From assembly GCF_008180195.1 (NCBI RefSeq), contig NZ_VTAV01000001.1, positions 62,001 through 126,000 of the forward strand: 64,000 nt of DNA. The letters run 5' to 3'. Origin of the DNA: Sphingobacterium phlebotomi. GTDB lineage: Bacteria > Bacteroidota > Bacteroidia > Sphingobacteriales > Sphingobacteriaceae. The position numbers and the translations under genes are program-made. The notes beneath the pieces were generated by a model. It was not told where the DNA came from. It was given only the letters and a program-made list of their open reading frames with translations, and ran no database searches. Positions 16,992 through 27,000 of the stretch are shown one piece after another; the first letter of the stretch is position 1; each line of letters begins with the position of its first letter.

Positions 16992-17603
16992 TTATCCTTT
17001 GTCGATACGGATTAATTCTTCGTAGTTGTCGTCCAGTTTGTTTATCAGCCTACGGTAGAGGATTCTATAATATAGTTTCATCAAGTAGATCGTTATAAAC
17101 ACGATCGGGGCTATAACAATAACGACTAGAAAGGACATCAAGATACCTTCTCCTATCGACTTTTCGACAAAGGTTATGACGATATGTTGCAGTCCTCGCC
17201 ATGTCATAATAAATATAAAAAAGTAGACATTGAACTTAATATAATGGTCTACATATTGTTGCGTCGTCAAGATTGTTATCAAGAGCGTCTTTGTATCTGT
17301 GGTATTCTTTATTTTCCTGTAATTTTTAAAGAAATTATAAATAAAATAAAGAATGACTGCTCTGAAGGCTATACCAAAAGTTAGACCCAGAAATGATTCA
17401 AAGGATGACGTGATTTTTTGATCTATCGGTAAGATAAAACCGAGTACAATGCCAACGGATAACTCCATGATACTAATTATAAAAACCCATTTTATAATCG
17501 AAGAAGATCGTTGGTATAACATGTACTTTATCTCCTCTTCGTTTACTCTCGGGAAATTATTATCGTTATTCCAATGTTGTTTCAATAAATCCAGTCCGTC
17601 CAT
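16992..17603 (-). CDS. Membrane protein encoded with an ECF sigma factor (possible anti-sigma)
   Basis: A 203-residue protein: an acidic N-terminal cytoplasmic stretch (about 35 residues), then four hydrophobic segments (about 37-57, 72-95, 122-145 and 155-178) and a basic/acidic C-tail. Its ATG overlaps the stop of the upstream sigma-factor gene by one base (TAATG), so the two are translationally coupled. Such Bacteroidota proteins are often mislabelled as beta-carotene monooxygenases. I infer that it binds or senses for the sigma factor; no zinc-finger anti-sigma motif is present, so the role is unproven. Confidence 0.65.
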   Translation of the reverse strand: MDGLDLLKQHWNNDNNFPRVNEEEIKYMLYQRSSSIIKWVFIISIMELSVGIVLGFILPIDQKITSSFESFLGLTFGIAFRAVILYFIYNFFKNYRKIKNTTDTKTLLITILTTQQYVDHYIKFNVYFFIFIMTWRGLQHIVITFVEKSIGEGILMSFLVVIVIAPIVFITIYLMKLYYRILYRRLINKLDDNYEELIRIDKG

Positions 17604-18109
17604 TATATTCCTCCTTTTTTGTTTAGTGTAGCTTTCAATTTTGTCTTAATTCGATTCATTTTTACGCGGGCATTTCCTTCACTGATGCCCAGGGTCGCCG
17701 CAATCTCTTGATAATCCTTGTCTTCCAGGTACATATATACGAGTGCCTTCTCAATATCGTTGAGCTGTCGGACAGATGTATAAAGAAGCTTTAACTGTTC
17801 TTCATCCTCGGGATTGTATTCTTCATAACGTATATGGTGCAAAGAACTGTCCCACTCGACAGTAGTTATGGTTTTCTTTTTGTTCCGGTATAAGGAGATA
17901 GCGGTATTTAGACAAACACGGTAGGCCCAAGTCGAAAATTTGGAGTCGCCTTTGAAATTAGGATAAGATCGCCACAACTGTATAACCATTTCTTGAAATA
18001 GGTCTTTATGCATCTCGTTATCTTCGGTATAGAGCGAGCAGATTTTATGGAGGATATTTTGATTTTCCTCCAAAAGATTAATGAAGCTTGATTCCAGATG
18101 TTTGGTCAT
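17603..18109 (-). CDS. ECF-type RNA polymerase sigma factor
   Basis: A 168-residue sigma-70 family protein with only regions 2 and 4. Region 2 is in DLFQEMVIQLWRSYPNF with GDSKFSTWAYRVCLNTA; region 4 is the C-terminal helix-turn-helix with DYQEIAATLGISEGNARVKM. It directs RNA polymerase to a small regulon. It is divergent from radA and coupled to the membrane protein downstream, which suggests a two-gene sigma/anti-sigma module. The signal is unknown. Confidence 0.92.
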   Translation of the reverse strand: MTKHLESSFINLLEENQNILHKICSLYTEDNEMHKDLFQEMVIQLWRSYPNFKGDSKFSTWAYRVCLNTAISLYRNKKKTITTVEWDSSLHHIRYEEYNPEDEEQLKLLYTSVRQLNDIEKALVYMYLEDKDYQEIAATLGISEGNARVKMNRIKTKLKATLNKKGGI

Positions 18110-18201
18110 GATATGTTATATGTCGAAGATAATGAGAAGATGTTACAACGGGATTAGGTTATTTTGAAAAAAAGTCTTTTTGTTTTTCTTATTTTCGCTT
18201 A

Positions 18202-19587
18202 ATGGCTAAAGCAAAATCAACATATTTCTGCCAGCATTGCGGATATGAATCTGCCAAATGGCTTGGACAGTGCCCATCGTGCAAACAATGGAATACCTTT
18301 GTCGAAGAGGTAGTAGAAAAGACGAGTTCCAAAGTTCCGGAATGGCGAAGTACATCTGCACCCACATCATCACGACGGACAAACAAAGCCGCTATCATTA
18401 ATGAAATCGTTTATCAAGACGAACAACGCCTAGAGACACCCGATAAGGAGTTTAATCGCGTGTTGGGCGGAGGCATTGTACCGGGATCACTTGTATTGAT
18501 CGGTGGTGAACCGGGCATTGGTAAATCGACGCTGATGCTGCAACTGGCATTGGGTATACCGAAAGTCAAAACACTTTACATTTCAGGCGAAGAGAGTGAA
18601 CAACAGATTAAAATGCGTGCAGAGCGGTTAGCACAGCGTTCTACAGCAAATTGCTATATCTTGACAGAGACTTCTACCCAGCAGATTTTTAAACAGATGG
18701 AGACAGTACAACCGGATATTGTGGTCATTGATTCTATACAAACGTTGCATTCGTCGCACATTGAATCGGCTCCAGGCTCTGTATCTCAAGTGAGGGAATG
18801 TACGGCGGAACTCTTACGTTTTGCGAAAGAGACCAGTACGCCTGTATTTATTGTGGGGCATATTACGAAAGACGGTTCTATTGCGGGGCCAAAAGTATTA
18901 GAGCACATGGTAGATACCGTGTTGCAGTTTGAGGGCGACCGAAATCATGTGTATCGGATATTGCGCGCAGTTAAGAACCGTTTTGGATCTTCGTCCGAAC
19001 TGGGAATATATGAAATGCAGGGATCGGGTCTTCGAGAGGTTTCCAACCCGTCCGAAATTATGATCTCACAGCGTGATGAACCTGTAAGCGGCGTCGCCAT
19101 TGCCGCTATGTTAGAAGGTATGCGTCCACTCATGATTGAAGTACAGGCTCTAGTAAGCAACTCCGCCTTTGGAACGCCACAGCGGACCTCCACGGGGTTC
19201 GACACGAAACGTCTAAGTATGCTATTGGCAGTGTTGGAAAAGCGCTTTGGTTTCCGACTCAGCGCGCAAGATGTCTTCTTGAATATTGCCGGAGGGTTGC
19301 GGGTGGAAGACCCCGCGATTGACTTAGCTGTTATTGCGGCGTTAATATCCTCCCAACAGGATATTGCACTACCGTCGCAGGTAACATTTGCGGGAGAAGT
19401 AGGGCTTTCCGGCGAAATTCGAGCCGTAAACCGCATAGAACAACGGATCATAGAGGCGGCGAAGTTGGGGTTCGAAGGGATTTTTATTTCCAAATATAAC
19501 ACGAAAGGGCTGGACGTCAAAAAGTATGATATTGCAATTCGCCCACTGGCTACACTAGAAGATTTATTCAGGGCATTGTTTGGGTAG
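18202..19587 (+). CDS. radA: DNA repair/recombination protein RadA
   Basis: A 461-residue branch-migration helicase acting in homologous recombination. The N-terminal four-cysteine zinc finger (YFCQHCGYES, then QCPSCKQW), the Walker A motif GGEPGIGKST, the RadA-specific KNRFGSSSELGIY motif and the Lon-like C-terminal domain (VEDPAIDLAVIAAL) are all present. Full length. The stop codon lies inside the left arm of a 14-bp palindromic repeat, so that element forms the gene's 3' boundary. Confidence 0.97.
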   Translation: MAKAKSTYFCQHCGYESAKWLGQCPSCKQWNTFVEEVVEKTSSKVPEWRSTSAPTSSRRTNKAAIINEIVYQDEQRLETPDKEFNRVLGGGIVPGSLVLIGGEPGIGKSTLMLQLALGIPKVKTLYISGEESEQQIKMRAERLAQRSTANCYILTETSTQQIFKQMETVQPDIVVIDSIQTLHSSHIESAPGSVSQVRECTAELLRFAKETSTPVFIVGHITKDGSIAGPKVLEHMVDTVLQFEGDRNHVYRILRAVKNRFGSSSELGIYEMQGSGLREVSNPSEIMISQRDEPVSGVAIAAMLEGMRPLMIEVQALVSNSAFGTPQRTSTGFDTKRLSMLLAVLEKRFGFRLSAQDVFLNIAGGLRVEDPAIDLAVIAALISSQQDIALPSQVTFAGEVGLSGEIRAVNRIEQRIIEAAKLGFEGIFISKYNTKGLDVKKYDIAIRPLATLEDLFRALFG

Positions 19588-19638
19588 TAGAGACGTTGCT
19601 CCTGTCTCAGCATACACGAGATGTAACGTCTCTACTAC
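19584..19638. repeat. REP-like palindromic element overlapping the radA stop codon
   Basis: Perfect 14-bp arms: GTAGTAGAGACGTT at 19584-19597 and AACGTCTCTACTAC at 19625-19638, with a 27-base spacer that holds a small TCTC/GAGA inner pairing. Elements with a GTAGAGACG core are seen as dispersed intergenic repeats in other bacteria. It could also act as a bidirectional transcription barrier between radA and the convergent sulfatase. Confidence 0.75.
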
Positions 19639-19652
19639 TATACCAAATCAGA

Positions 19653-21077
19653 TTAATGACGCCCAAGTAACGGAAATGTCGCGCTTTCTTGATGCGCCTC
19701 ATCGATGTGGTTTCCTAATTTTTTGGCTATTTTGTGATGTTTATGGATCACATTATGCCTTTCTGTAGGGTCATCCTTTAGATTGTATAATTCTTCCACG
19801 GTTTGCGTTCCATCTTTTACCTTTAACCTTACCAGCTTCCAATCGCCCGCGCGAACAGCCTGGCGTCCACCGTCTTCGTGAAACTCCCAATACAGATAAC
19901 GATGCTCGTGTTGTACTCCTTTCTCGATGAGTGTGGGCAATATCGAAATCCCATCTGAAAAACCGGGTTTCGGTATACCCGTTATTTCTGTTAGCGTAGG
20001 CAATACATCCCAAAACGCAGCAACGTGCGAAGCCGTGCTAGCAGGTGCTATCTTAGCGGGCCACACAGCCAACATCGGTACTTTAATTCCTCCTTCATAG
20101 AGATCACGTTTATACCCCTTTAATCCGGCGGAGCTATTAAAAAACTGTGGGTCAGCTCCACCCTCGCGATGTGCTCCGTTGTCACTGGTGAAGATAACCA
20201 AGGTATTGTCCGATAATCCTAACGCTTCTAACTTGGCGATGATCTCCCCCACATAGTGGTCCAGTCTGCTAACCATAGCGGCAAAAGTAGCGCGAGGTTT
20301 TTCGACAGAAGCATATCCAGGGATAGTAGCATTTGGTCCGTAATCGTTCCCTTTGTGTGGAGTCTCGGGAAAACTGTTACTGTATTGAAGGTAGAATTCG
20401 TCTTCCGGACCGGCCAATTCCGCATGAGGGAGAACCGTTGGAACAAAAAGGAAGAAGGGTTTATGTTGGTTTTTTTCAATAAATGTCAGTGTCTTTTGTT
20501 GAATAAGTTCCGGTGCGTACTGTGTTTTTTGCTGCAGGTCATTTCCTTCCAATACTACCTTTTCAGCATTATGCCACAGATGGGTAGGGTAGTAGCGGTG
20601 GGATTGGCGTTGACAATTGTAGCCGAAAAACTCGTCGAACCCTTTTCGGATTGGATCGCCAGTAGTACCCACCATGCCCAATCCCCATTTACCGAAAGTA
20701 CCTGTTGTGTAACCGGCTTCTTTCAGCAACATAGCAATCGTCGTGATACTGTCGGCTAAAGGTTCCTGTCCTTCCGGTTGGATTTCTTTGTTTCCACGAA
20801 TGTAAGTATGCCCGGTGTGTTGTCCTGTCATCAATGCGGAGCGGGAGGGAGCACACACGGAGGTGCCCGCATAGAAATTTTCAAAGCGCATACCACGACT
20901 AGCGAGTTTATCTAGATTGGGTGTTTTTATTTTTTCCTGTCCATAAGGTTCGATGTCGCCAATCCCAAGATCGTCCGCCAAAATAAAGACAATATTGGGT
21001 TGTTGAAGCTGCGCCATGGCGGGCAGGATCATATTGCCCAATAGAAGAACAAATAAAGGAAACGTGTTTAAATTCAT
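19653..21077 (-). CDS. Secreted sulfatase (arylsulfatase family)
   Basis: A 474-residue exported sulfatase. A signal peptide (about residues 1-22) precedes the metal-binding NIVFILADDLGIGD. Cys75 lies in SVCAPSRSALMTG, the CxPSR motif in which cysteine becomes formylglycine, so a maturase is needed elsewhere in the genome. Further motifs are GKWGLG, VPTVLPHAEL and FTSDNGAHREGG. It hydrolyses sulfate esters of carbohydrates in the periplasm. It is not embedded in a SusCD locus, so its glycan is unknown. Confidence 0.93.
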   Translation of the reverse strand: MNLNTFPLFVLLLGNMILPAMAQLQQPNIVFILADDLGIGDIEPYGQEKIKTPNLDKLASRGMRFENFYAGTSVCAPSRSALMTGQHTGHTYIRGNKEIQPEGQEPLADSITTIAMLLKEAGYTTGTFGKWGLGMVGTTGDPIRKGFDEFFGYNCQRQSHRYYPTHLWHNAEKVVLEGNDLQQKTQYAPELIQQKTLTFIEKNQHKPFFLFVPTVLPHAELAGPEDEFYLQYSNSFPETPHKGNDYGPNATIPGYASVEKPRATFAAMVSRLDHYVGEIIAKLEALGLSDNTLVIFTSDNGAHREGGADPQFFNSSAGLKGYKRDLYEGGIKVPMLAVWPAKIAPASTASHVAAFWDVLPTLTEITGIPKPGFSDGISILPTLIEKGVQHEHRYLYWEFHEDGGRQAVRAGDWKLVRLKVKDGTQTVEELYNLKDDPTERHNVIHKHHKIAKKLGNHIDEAHQESATFPLLGRH

Positions 21078-21180
21078 ATGATCAAAATTATCAAACGCGA
21101 TATAAAAAACTGAAAATCTAAAACTACAACTTTAAATATAAGATTATTTTCTATTTTTATTTCCTATTATATAGACGAAT

Positions 21181-22047
21181 ATGGCATCAGGTATTTTTGC
21201 GATTTTGGACGATATCGCAGCATTAATGGACGATGTAGCCGTGACGGCTAAAGTCGCTACTCGTAAAACCGCAGGTATTTTGGGCGACGATTTGGCTGTC
21301 AATGCAGAGAAAGCAACAGGCTTTTTGTCGTCCCGGGAAATACCTGTTCTATGGGCGATTACCAAGGGTTCGTTCATCAATAAGCTCATTATTGTTCCGA
21401 TTGCTTTATTGTTGAACGCTTTTTTTCCGATTGCCATAAAGATAGCCCTGATTTTGGGAGGGTTTTATCTTGCTTATGAGGGAGCAGAGAAGATTATTGA
21501 ATATTTCTTTCATCGTCCAAAACAAACGGCTCCGGCGGTAGAAAAAAAAGTAAAGGAGGATGAGACAGCGGAGAACGCAAAAATAAAATCAGCGATCACA
21601 ACCGATTTTATCCTGTCTGTCGAGATCGTCATTATCGCTTTGGGAACGGTGTTGGATAGAAGTTTGACCATACAGATTCTGACTGTCTCTATCGTGGCAC
21701 TTTTGGCGACGGTAGGCGTGTATGGCATAGTGGCACTCATCGTTCGGATGGATGATACCGGGTATAGACTCATTAAATATGGTAATGGAAAGGGCTTTTC
21801 CTCTAGCTTGGGAAATCTGTTGGTAAAATCCTTACCTGTTATTATTAAGGCTTTGGCTGTTATCGGTACCATCGCGCTGATACTGGTTTCAGGCGGTATC
21901 TTCGTACATAATATTGACTATATTCATCATCTTTTTCCGTCATTACCATCCGTATTGAAAGAGTTTGTCGTTGGCTTAATCGCCGGGATACTCGTGGTGC
22001 TAATTGTTACGGTAGTTAAGAAAGTTCTTGTGAAGTGTGAGGTATAG
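21181..22047 (+). CDS. DUF808/YedI family inner-membrane protein
   Basis: A 288-residue membrane protein. The opening SGIFAILDDIAALMDDVAV and AGILGDDLAVNAEKATGF are diagnostic of the DUF808 family (YedI of Escherichia coli). About six hydrophobic segments follow, with a charged loop around residues 115-135 (many Lys/Glu). Function is not established. It is a single gene between a divergent sulfatase and the DUF6377 regulator. Confidence 0.88.
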   Translation: MASGIFAILDDIAALMDDVAVTAKVATRKTAGILGDDLAVNAEKATGFLSSREIPVLWAITKGSFINKLIIVPIALLLNAFFPIAIKIALILGGFYLAYEGAEKIIEYFFHRPKQTAPAVEKKVKEDETAENAKIKSAITTDFILSVEIVIIALGTVLDRSLTIQILTVSIVALLATVGVYGIVALIVRMDDTGYRLIKYGNGKGFSSSLGNLLVKSLPVIIKALAVIGTIALILVSGGIFVHNIDYIHHLFPSLPSVLKEFVVGLIAGILVVLIVTVVKKVLVKCEV

Positions 22048-22081
22048 AGAGTGGCTGCTAGAATGTTACCTCCGATTTAGT

Positions 22082-22089
22082 TATTTTTG
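22082..22089 (+). promoter_or_regulatory. -7 promoter box of the DUF6377 regulator
   Basis: TATTTTTG matches TAnnTTTG and lies 64 bases before the ATG at 22154. No TTG stands 19 bases upstream. Confidence 0.4.
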
Positions 22090-22153
22090 TTATTTTCGTC
22101 GGATGACTAAACGGAATGTATTCCTGTAACCATCCTATGTTGGCGTATTGATT

Positions 22154-23839
22154 ATGTATAGACCGCTTCTTCTTCTTCTTCTTCTTCTGGTAACGATTTC
22201 ATCGTCAGCTACCTTATGTCAGACGGCAGGGAGATATGATGCTACGTTGACCGACTTGATACCGTTGATTGATAGAAAACAGGATTTTATGGATGTTAAA
22301 GAAATGAAAATCCAGGAACTAGCACGTACATTCAATCAACTCAGCACGCGCGATACCATCAAATATTCCATTGCAAATCAACTTTATAAAGAATATACCC
22401 CCTATAAACTGGACTCGGCTATAGTATATGCTGAATATAGTTTGCAATTAGCGCAACAATACCGCGATGAAGACTGGGTTATGGAGAGTTATCTTGACTT
22501 GGCGGCTCTACATTTTACTGCAGGGATGTATATCGATTCATACAATATTTTAACGAGTATATCGAGCGAACAGCTGTCACAGCACCTACGTGTTAAATAT
22601 TATGATGCTTGGAAAAGATTATATAAGTTTTATTCTTCTGCCAATCATTACGATGAGCAATATGAAGCGAAAAGTAATACTTATCGAGATTCGTTGTTAC
22701 ATGAATTAGATCCACAAAACAATCAATATCAGATTGTATATGCCGAAAAGCTACTTGATCATCAGAAAACGGAAGAAGCAAAAAAAATATTAATACACCT
22801 GCTGGACAAATCAGAAGAAGAAGACCACGAACGAGCTATTCTTTGCTTTGCCTTAGCGACGGTTTTTAAGCAGGAAGGGAATATTCTGCTTCAGCGTAAG
22901 TACCTAATACAATCTTCTGTATACGACATCAAGAATGCTATTAAAGAGAATGCGGCTATGCAGGCGTTGGCCTCTTTGCTTTATGAAACAGAACACATTG
23001 AAGAGGCGTATAAATGTATACAGTCTTCTATGGAAGACGCTATTTTTTGTAATGCGCGCTTTCGCACGTATGAAGCATCGCAGATTTTTCCCATTATTGA
23101 TTCAGCCTACCAGGAAAATGAAGCACAGAAAAAATCTATCTTGACACTCTTTTTGGCTGTGGTATGCATCTTGTCTATTTTTCTGACTATAGCCATTATT
23201 TACGTCTATAGGCAAATGAAAAGAATAAATCGGGTACGGGAAGAATTGTTTGAAGCAAACCAACGTTTGCAAGAGCTAAATGTGCAATTAAATACGACCA
23301 ATGAAGCATTACATACAACGAATCTTGAAGTATCCTCCGTTAATAAAGAATTGGCAGAAGCCAATCATATTAAGGAAGCCTATATTGGCCACTTTTTGGA
23401 TCTGTGCTCTACTTATATCGATAAACTGGAGCACTTTCAAACCGTACTGAAAAAGATGGTTATGGGAGGCAAAATGGAAGAGCTCCTAAAACGTTTGAAA
23501 TCAAGAGATATGATCGAAAGAGAAGTAAAGGAATTATTTTCTACATTCGATCATATTTTCCTTCATATATATCCCAATTTTGTGGAAGACTTTAATTCCC
23601 TGCTACTGGAAGAAGAACGTTTTGTCCTGAAAAACAACGAGCTTTTGAATACGGAGCTGCGAATATTTGCTTTGATCCGACTGGGTATTACTGACAGTTC
23701 AAAAATAGCCGGTTTTCTTCACTATTCTACCAATACCATTTATAGCTATCGCACCCGAATACGAAATAAAGCCCGAGTTCCGCGGGAAGATTTTGACGAT
23801 ATGGTGATGAAAATAGGAAGAATCAATAAGATATATTAA
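22154..23839 (+). CDS. DUF6377-type membrane-anchored TPR/helix-turn-helix regulator
   Basis: A 561-residue protein. Order: a signal peptide rich in leucine encoded by a CTT repeat, a periplasmic helical TPR-like region (about 30-325), one membrane helix (about 330-355), a coiled coil (about 360-410) and a cytoplasmic C-terminal region with a LuxR-like helix-turn-helix (GITDSSKIAGFLHYSTNTIY). The ATG at 22154 is preferred to a TTG six bases upstream. It lies immediately before the dextran SusC gene, on the same strand and 207 bases away, so I infer it senses a dextran product in the periplasm and activates the locus. Confidence 0.85.
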   Translation: MYRPLLLLLLLLVTISSSATLCQTAGRYDATLTDLIPLIDRKQDFMDVKEMKIQELARTFNQLSTRDTIKYSIANQLYKEYTPYKLDSAIVYAEYSLQLAQQYRDEDWVMESYLDLAALHFTAGMYIDSYNILTSISSEQLSQHLRVKYYDAWKRLYKFYSSANHYDEQYEAKSNTYRDSLLHELDPQNNQYQIVYAEKLLDHQKTEEAKKILIHLLDKSEEEDHERAILCFALATVFKQEGNILLQRKYLIQSSVYDIKNAIKENAAMQALASLLYETEHIEEAYKCIQSSMEDAIFCNARFRTYEASQIFPIIDSAYQENEAQKKSILTLFLAVVCILSIFLTIAIIYVYRQMKRINRVREELFEANQRLQELNVQLNTTNEALHTTNLEVSSVNKELAEANHIKEAYIGHFLDLCSTYIDKLEHFQTVLKKMVMGGKMEELLKRLKSRDMIEREVKELFSTFDHIFLHIYPNFVEDFNSLLLEEERFVLKNNELLNTELRIFALIRLGITDSSKIAGFLHYSTNTIYSYRTRIRNKARVPREDFDDMVMKIGRINKIY

Positions 23840-23958
23840 TATACTTTCTATATTTTTCATCAATTGGAAGACGTGTAATTTGCTTATTTTTAGTTTGTTG
23901 TGTTTTTTTAGCGTCTATATTTTATCTTGTAGCCCTTTTTTAGACTTAAAACCCTACT

Positions 23959-23966
23959 TAGCTTTG
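23959..23966 (+). promoter_or_regulatory. -7 promoter box of the dextran SusC operon
   Basis: TAGCTTTG matches TAnnTTTG, 81 bases before the SusC ATG. A TTG occurs about 29 bases further upstream, longer than the usual 19, as might be expected for an activator-dependent promoter. Confidence 0.4.
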
Positions 23967-24046
23967 TCTACAGACTTCCAGATATAAACCTTAGCTGGGT
24001 GGTAGTCAATTATAAATTTTGTTATCAATAAAATAAAACGGTATTT

Positions 24047-27000
24047 ATGAAGATTTTTCTACGTCACACGCGTCCTCTCGTGGTGTATCTCCTACTTGCT
24101 ATAGTAAGTGTGCTGCTACATACAAATGTGTATGCGCAACAAAGAAGTATTTCCGGAACGGTATCGGATCCGACAGGAAATCCTATTGAAGGTGCTTCGA
24201 TTGCTGTATTAGGAAAAAGCGCAGCTGCGCGAACAGATACAAAGGGATATTTTTTACTACAGGCAGAAACGGGCGATATATTGCATGTTACATCTGTAGG
24301 ATACCTGTTTGCTGAGCAACAGATTGATGTTTCGTCGGTATATACTATTGTGCTGCAAGAAAGCGAGGAAGCATTGGATGAGGTTGTTGTTATTGGGTAT
24401 GGTACCGTCCGTAAGCGGGATTTGACTGGTTCGTTGGCTTCCGTAGGTTCAGAAGCTATGAAAGATCGCCCCGTAGCCAATATCGGAGAGGCATTACAGG
24501 GACGCGCATCGGGTGTACAGATTGTGAATAGCGGTGCCCCCGGGAGCAATGTAGCGATTCAGATACGGGGTTTAGGTTCTATCAATAATAGCGCTCCTTT
24601 GCTGGTTATAGATGGTGTGCCTACAGATCTCGCCTTAAACGCCTTAAATCCGAACGATGTAGAGACTATCGATATCTTGAAGGATGCTTCGGCGACAGCC
24701 ATATACGGATCCCGTGGTGCAAATGGTGTGGTGTTAATTACGACCAAAAAGGGAAATAAAGACAAAGGCACGGTGACAGCGAGTGCAAATTTTGCCATCC
24801 AGGAAGCGACAAGCCTTCCCAAAATGTTGAATGCTAGCCAATTTGCGTCCTTACATAACGAAATGATGTTCAATAATAATAACAGGCAGCGGCCGGATTT
24901 TGCAGATCCCACTCTTTTAGGGGAGGGAACAGATTGGATCGATGCATTATTACGAAGGGATCGCCTGTCTAATTATTCTGTAGCATATTCCGGAGGAGGA
25001 GAAAAAAACACTTATTATGTATCCGGCGGCGTGTTGAATCAGGATGGTATTGTATTGAATACTTCCTACAAGCGCTATACATTCCAATTTAATAATGAAA
25101 CGAAACAAACTTCTTGGTTAAAATTGGGGAATAATCTGACCTTGAGCCATGATGTTAAAAACCAGGGCGCATACGATGTGCTGAATACATTGGCATCGCT
25201 CCCTACACAACCGATATACAATGAAGATGGAAGTTTCTCCGGACCCGGTAATGAAGCCATTTTCTATGGCGATATTCGGAATCCGATTGGTACAGCATCG
25301 TTAGAACAAAACACGACAAACGGGTATAATTTATTGGGTAACTTATATGCAGAAGCAACTTTTCTAGATCATTTTACGTTCAAGTCCATCGTAGGACTGG
25401 ATTATAAAGTGTGGGATAATGTGAATTTCTCACCAAAATACGACTGGAAACCTATACCTGTACCCGATTCCTATCGTGGAGAAAGCTTTAACAAGAGTTT
25501 GACCTACCTCTGGGACAATACACTAACCTATACCAATACCTTTGCTGGTTTACATGATGTCGATGTAATGGTCGGTTCCAGTGCCCAAAACAATGAATAT
25601 AACTACATGAGTGGTAGTATCAAGGAATTTTTATCCGATAACAATAACCAGCTGAACAATGGATTACTTGATCCTCTGGTTGGAGGCAGTCGCAACGAAT
25701 GGGCATTGTTGTCTTTCTTTGGTCGTGCCAATTATACATTCAGCAATAAATATTTATTGACGGCAACAGTACGCCATGACGGTACATCCCGTATTACAGC
25801 TGCTAATCGGTGGGGAACATTTCCATCGTTCTCAGCGGCCTGGAGGATATCCGAGGAAGATTTTTTTAATAAGAATCCTACATTCGGTGATTTGAAGCTA
25901 CGTGCAGGGTATGGTGTTACGGGTAATCAAGCGGTTTTAGATACCTATGCCGCTGCAGCACGTCTTAATACATCGCGATACGTATTCAACGGTACGCCCG
26001 TTTCGACCCTTTATCCCTTGGTGATGCCCAATCAGAACATTCGTTGGGAAACCATCAAACAAACGAATATCGGTATAGACGCAGCATTTTTCGAAAATAG
26101 AATCAATGTTACGTTCGATGCTTATGTGAAGAAAACATCCGATATGCTGGTCAGCATGGTCGTGCCCATCACAACAGGATATTCCGATATCTATACCCCG
26201 ATGATCAATGCCGGTGAGGTAGAAAATAGAGGATGGGAATTGACCATTGGTAGCGATAATCTGCGTGGCGATTTCCAGTGGCATTCTGATTTCAACGTCT
26301 CCTATAACCAAAATAAAATTGTTAATCTACACGGAGATGTCCCGATTTATTTCGGTTATCAATCTCATACGGTGGGTCAACCCGTTTCTGCTTTCTACGG
26401 ATGGAAAACGAATGGTGTTTTCCAGAACTGGGAAGAGGTAAATAGCTATGCTCATCAATATCAGGGGGCAGATCCGGCGAATAGTACAGCGCCTGGCGAT
26501 ATGAAATTTCTAGACTTGAACAAGGATGGTGTGGTCAATGATTATGACCGTGCCTATTTGGGAAACCCGACGCCAAGCTGGTCTTTTGCGATGGGAAACA
26601 GGTTCTCCTATAAAAACGTCGACATGGAGTTATTCTTACAGGGGGTAGCAGGCAACCAAATATACAATGCTAACCGTGTGACACTGGAAGGAATGTACAC
26701 GATCCGTAATCAGACAACCAAAGTATTAGACCGTTGGACTGGTGAAGGAACGAGCAACGAAATGCCGCGTGCCATTTACAGTGATCCCAATCGAAATACA
26801 CGTACGTCCGATCGTTTTTTGGAAAACGGCAGCTATTTGCGCTTGAAAAATGTGACGATCGGTTATACGCTTCCGACTGCTGTATTGGAACGTATGAAAA
26901 TAAGCAATCTACGGTTTTACCTTTCCGGACAAAATTTACTGACCTGGACGAACTATTCGGGCTTTGATCCGGAAGTCATCGGAGGTGTAGATAACAGTAA

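Noticed and set aside
18945..19613. 222-codon minus-strand ORF opposite radA
   Set aside because: Lies opposite conserved RadA domains; Ser/Arg/Pro-rich with no recognisable motif.
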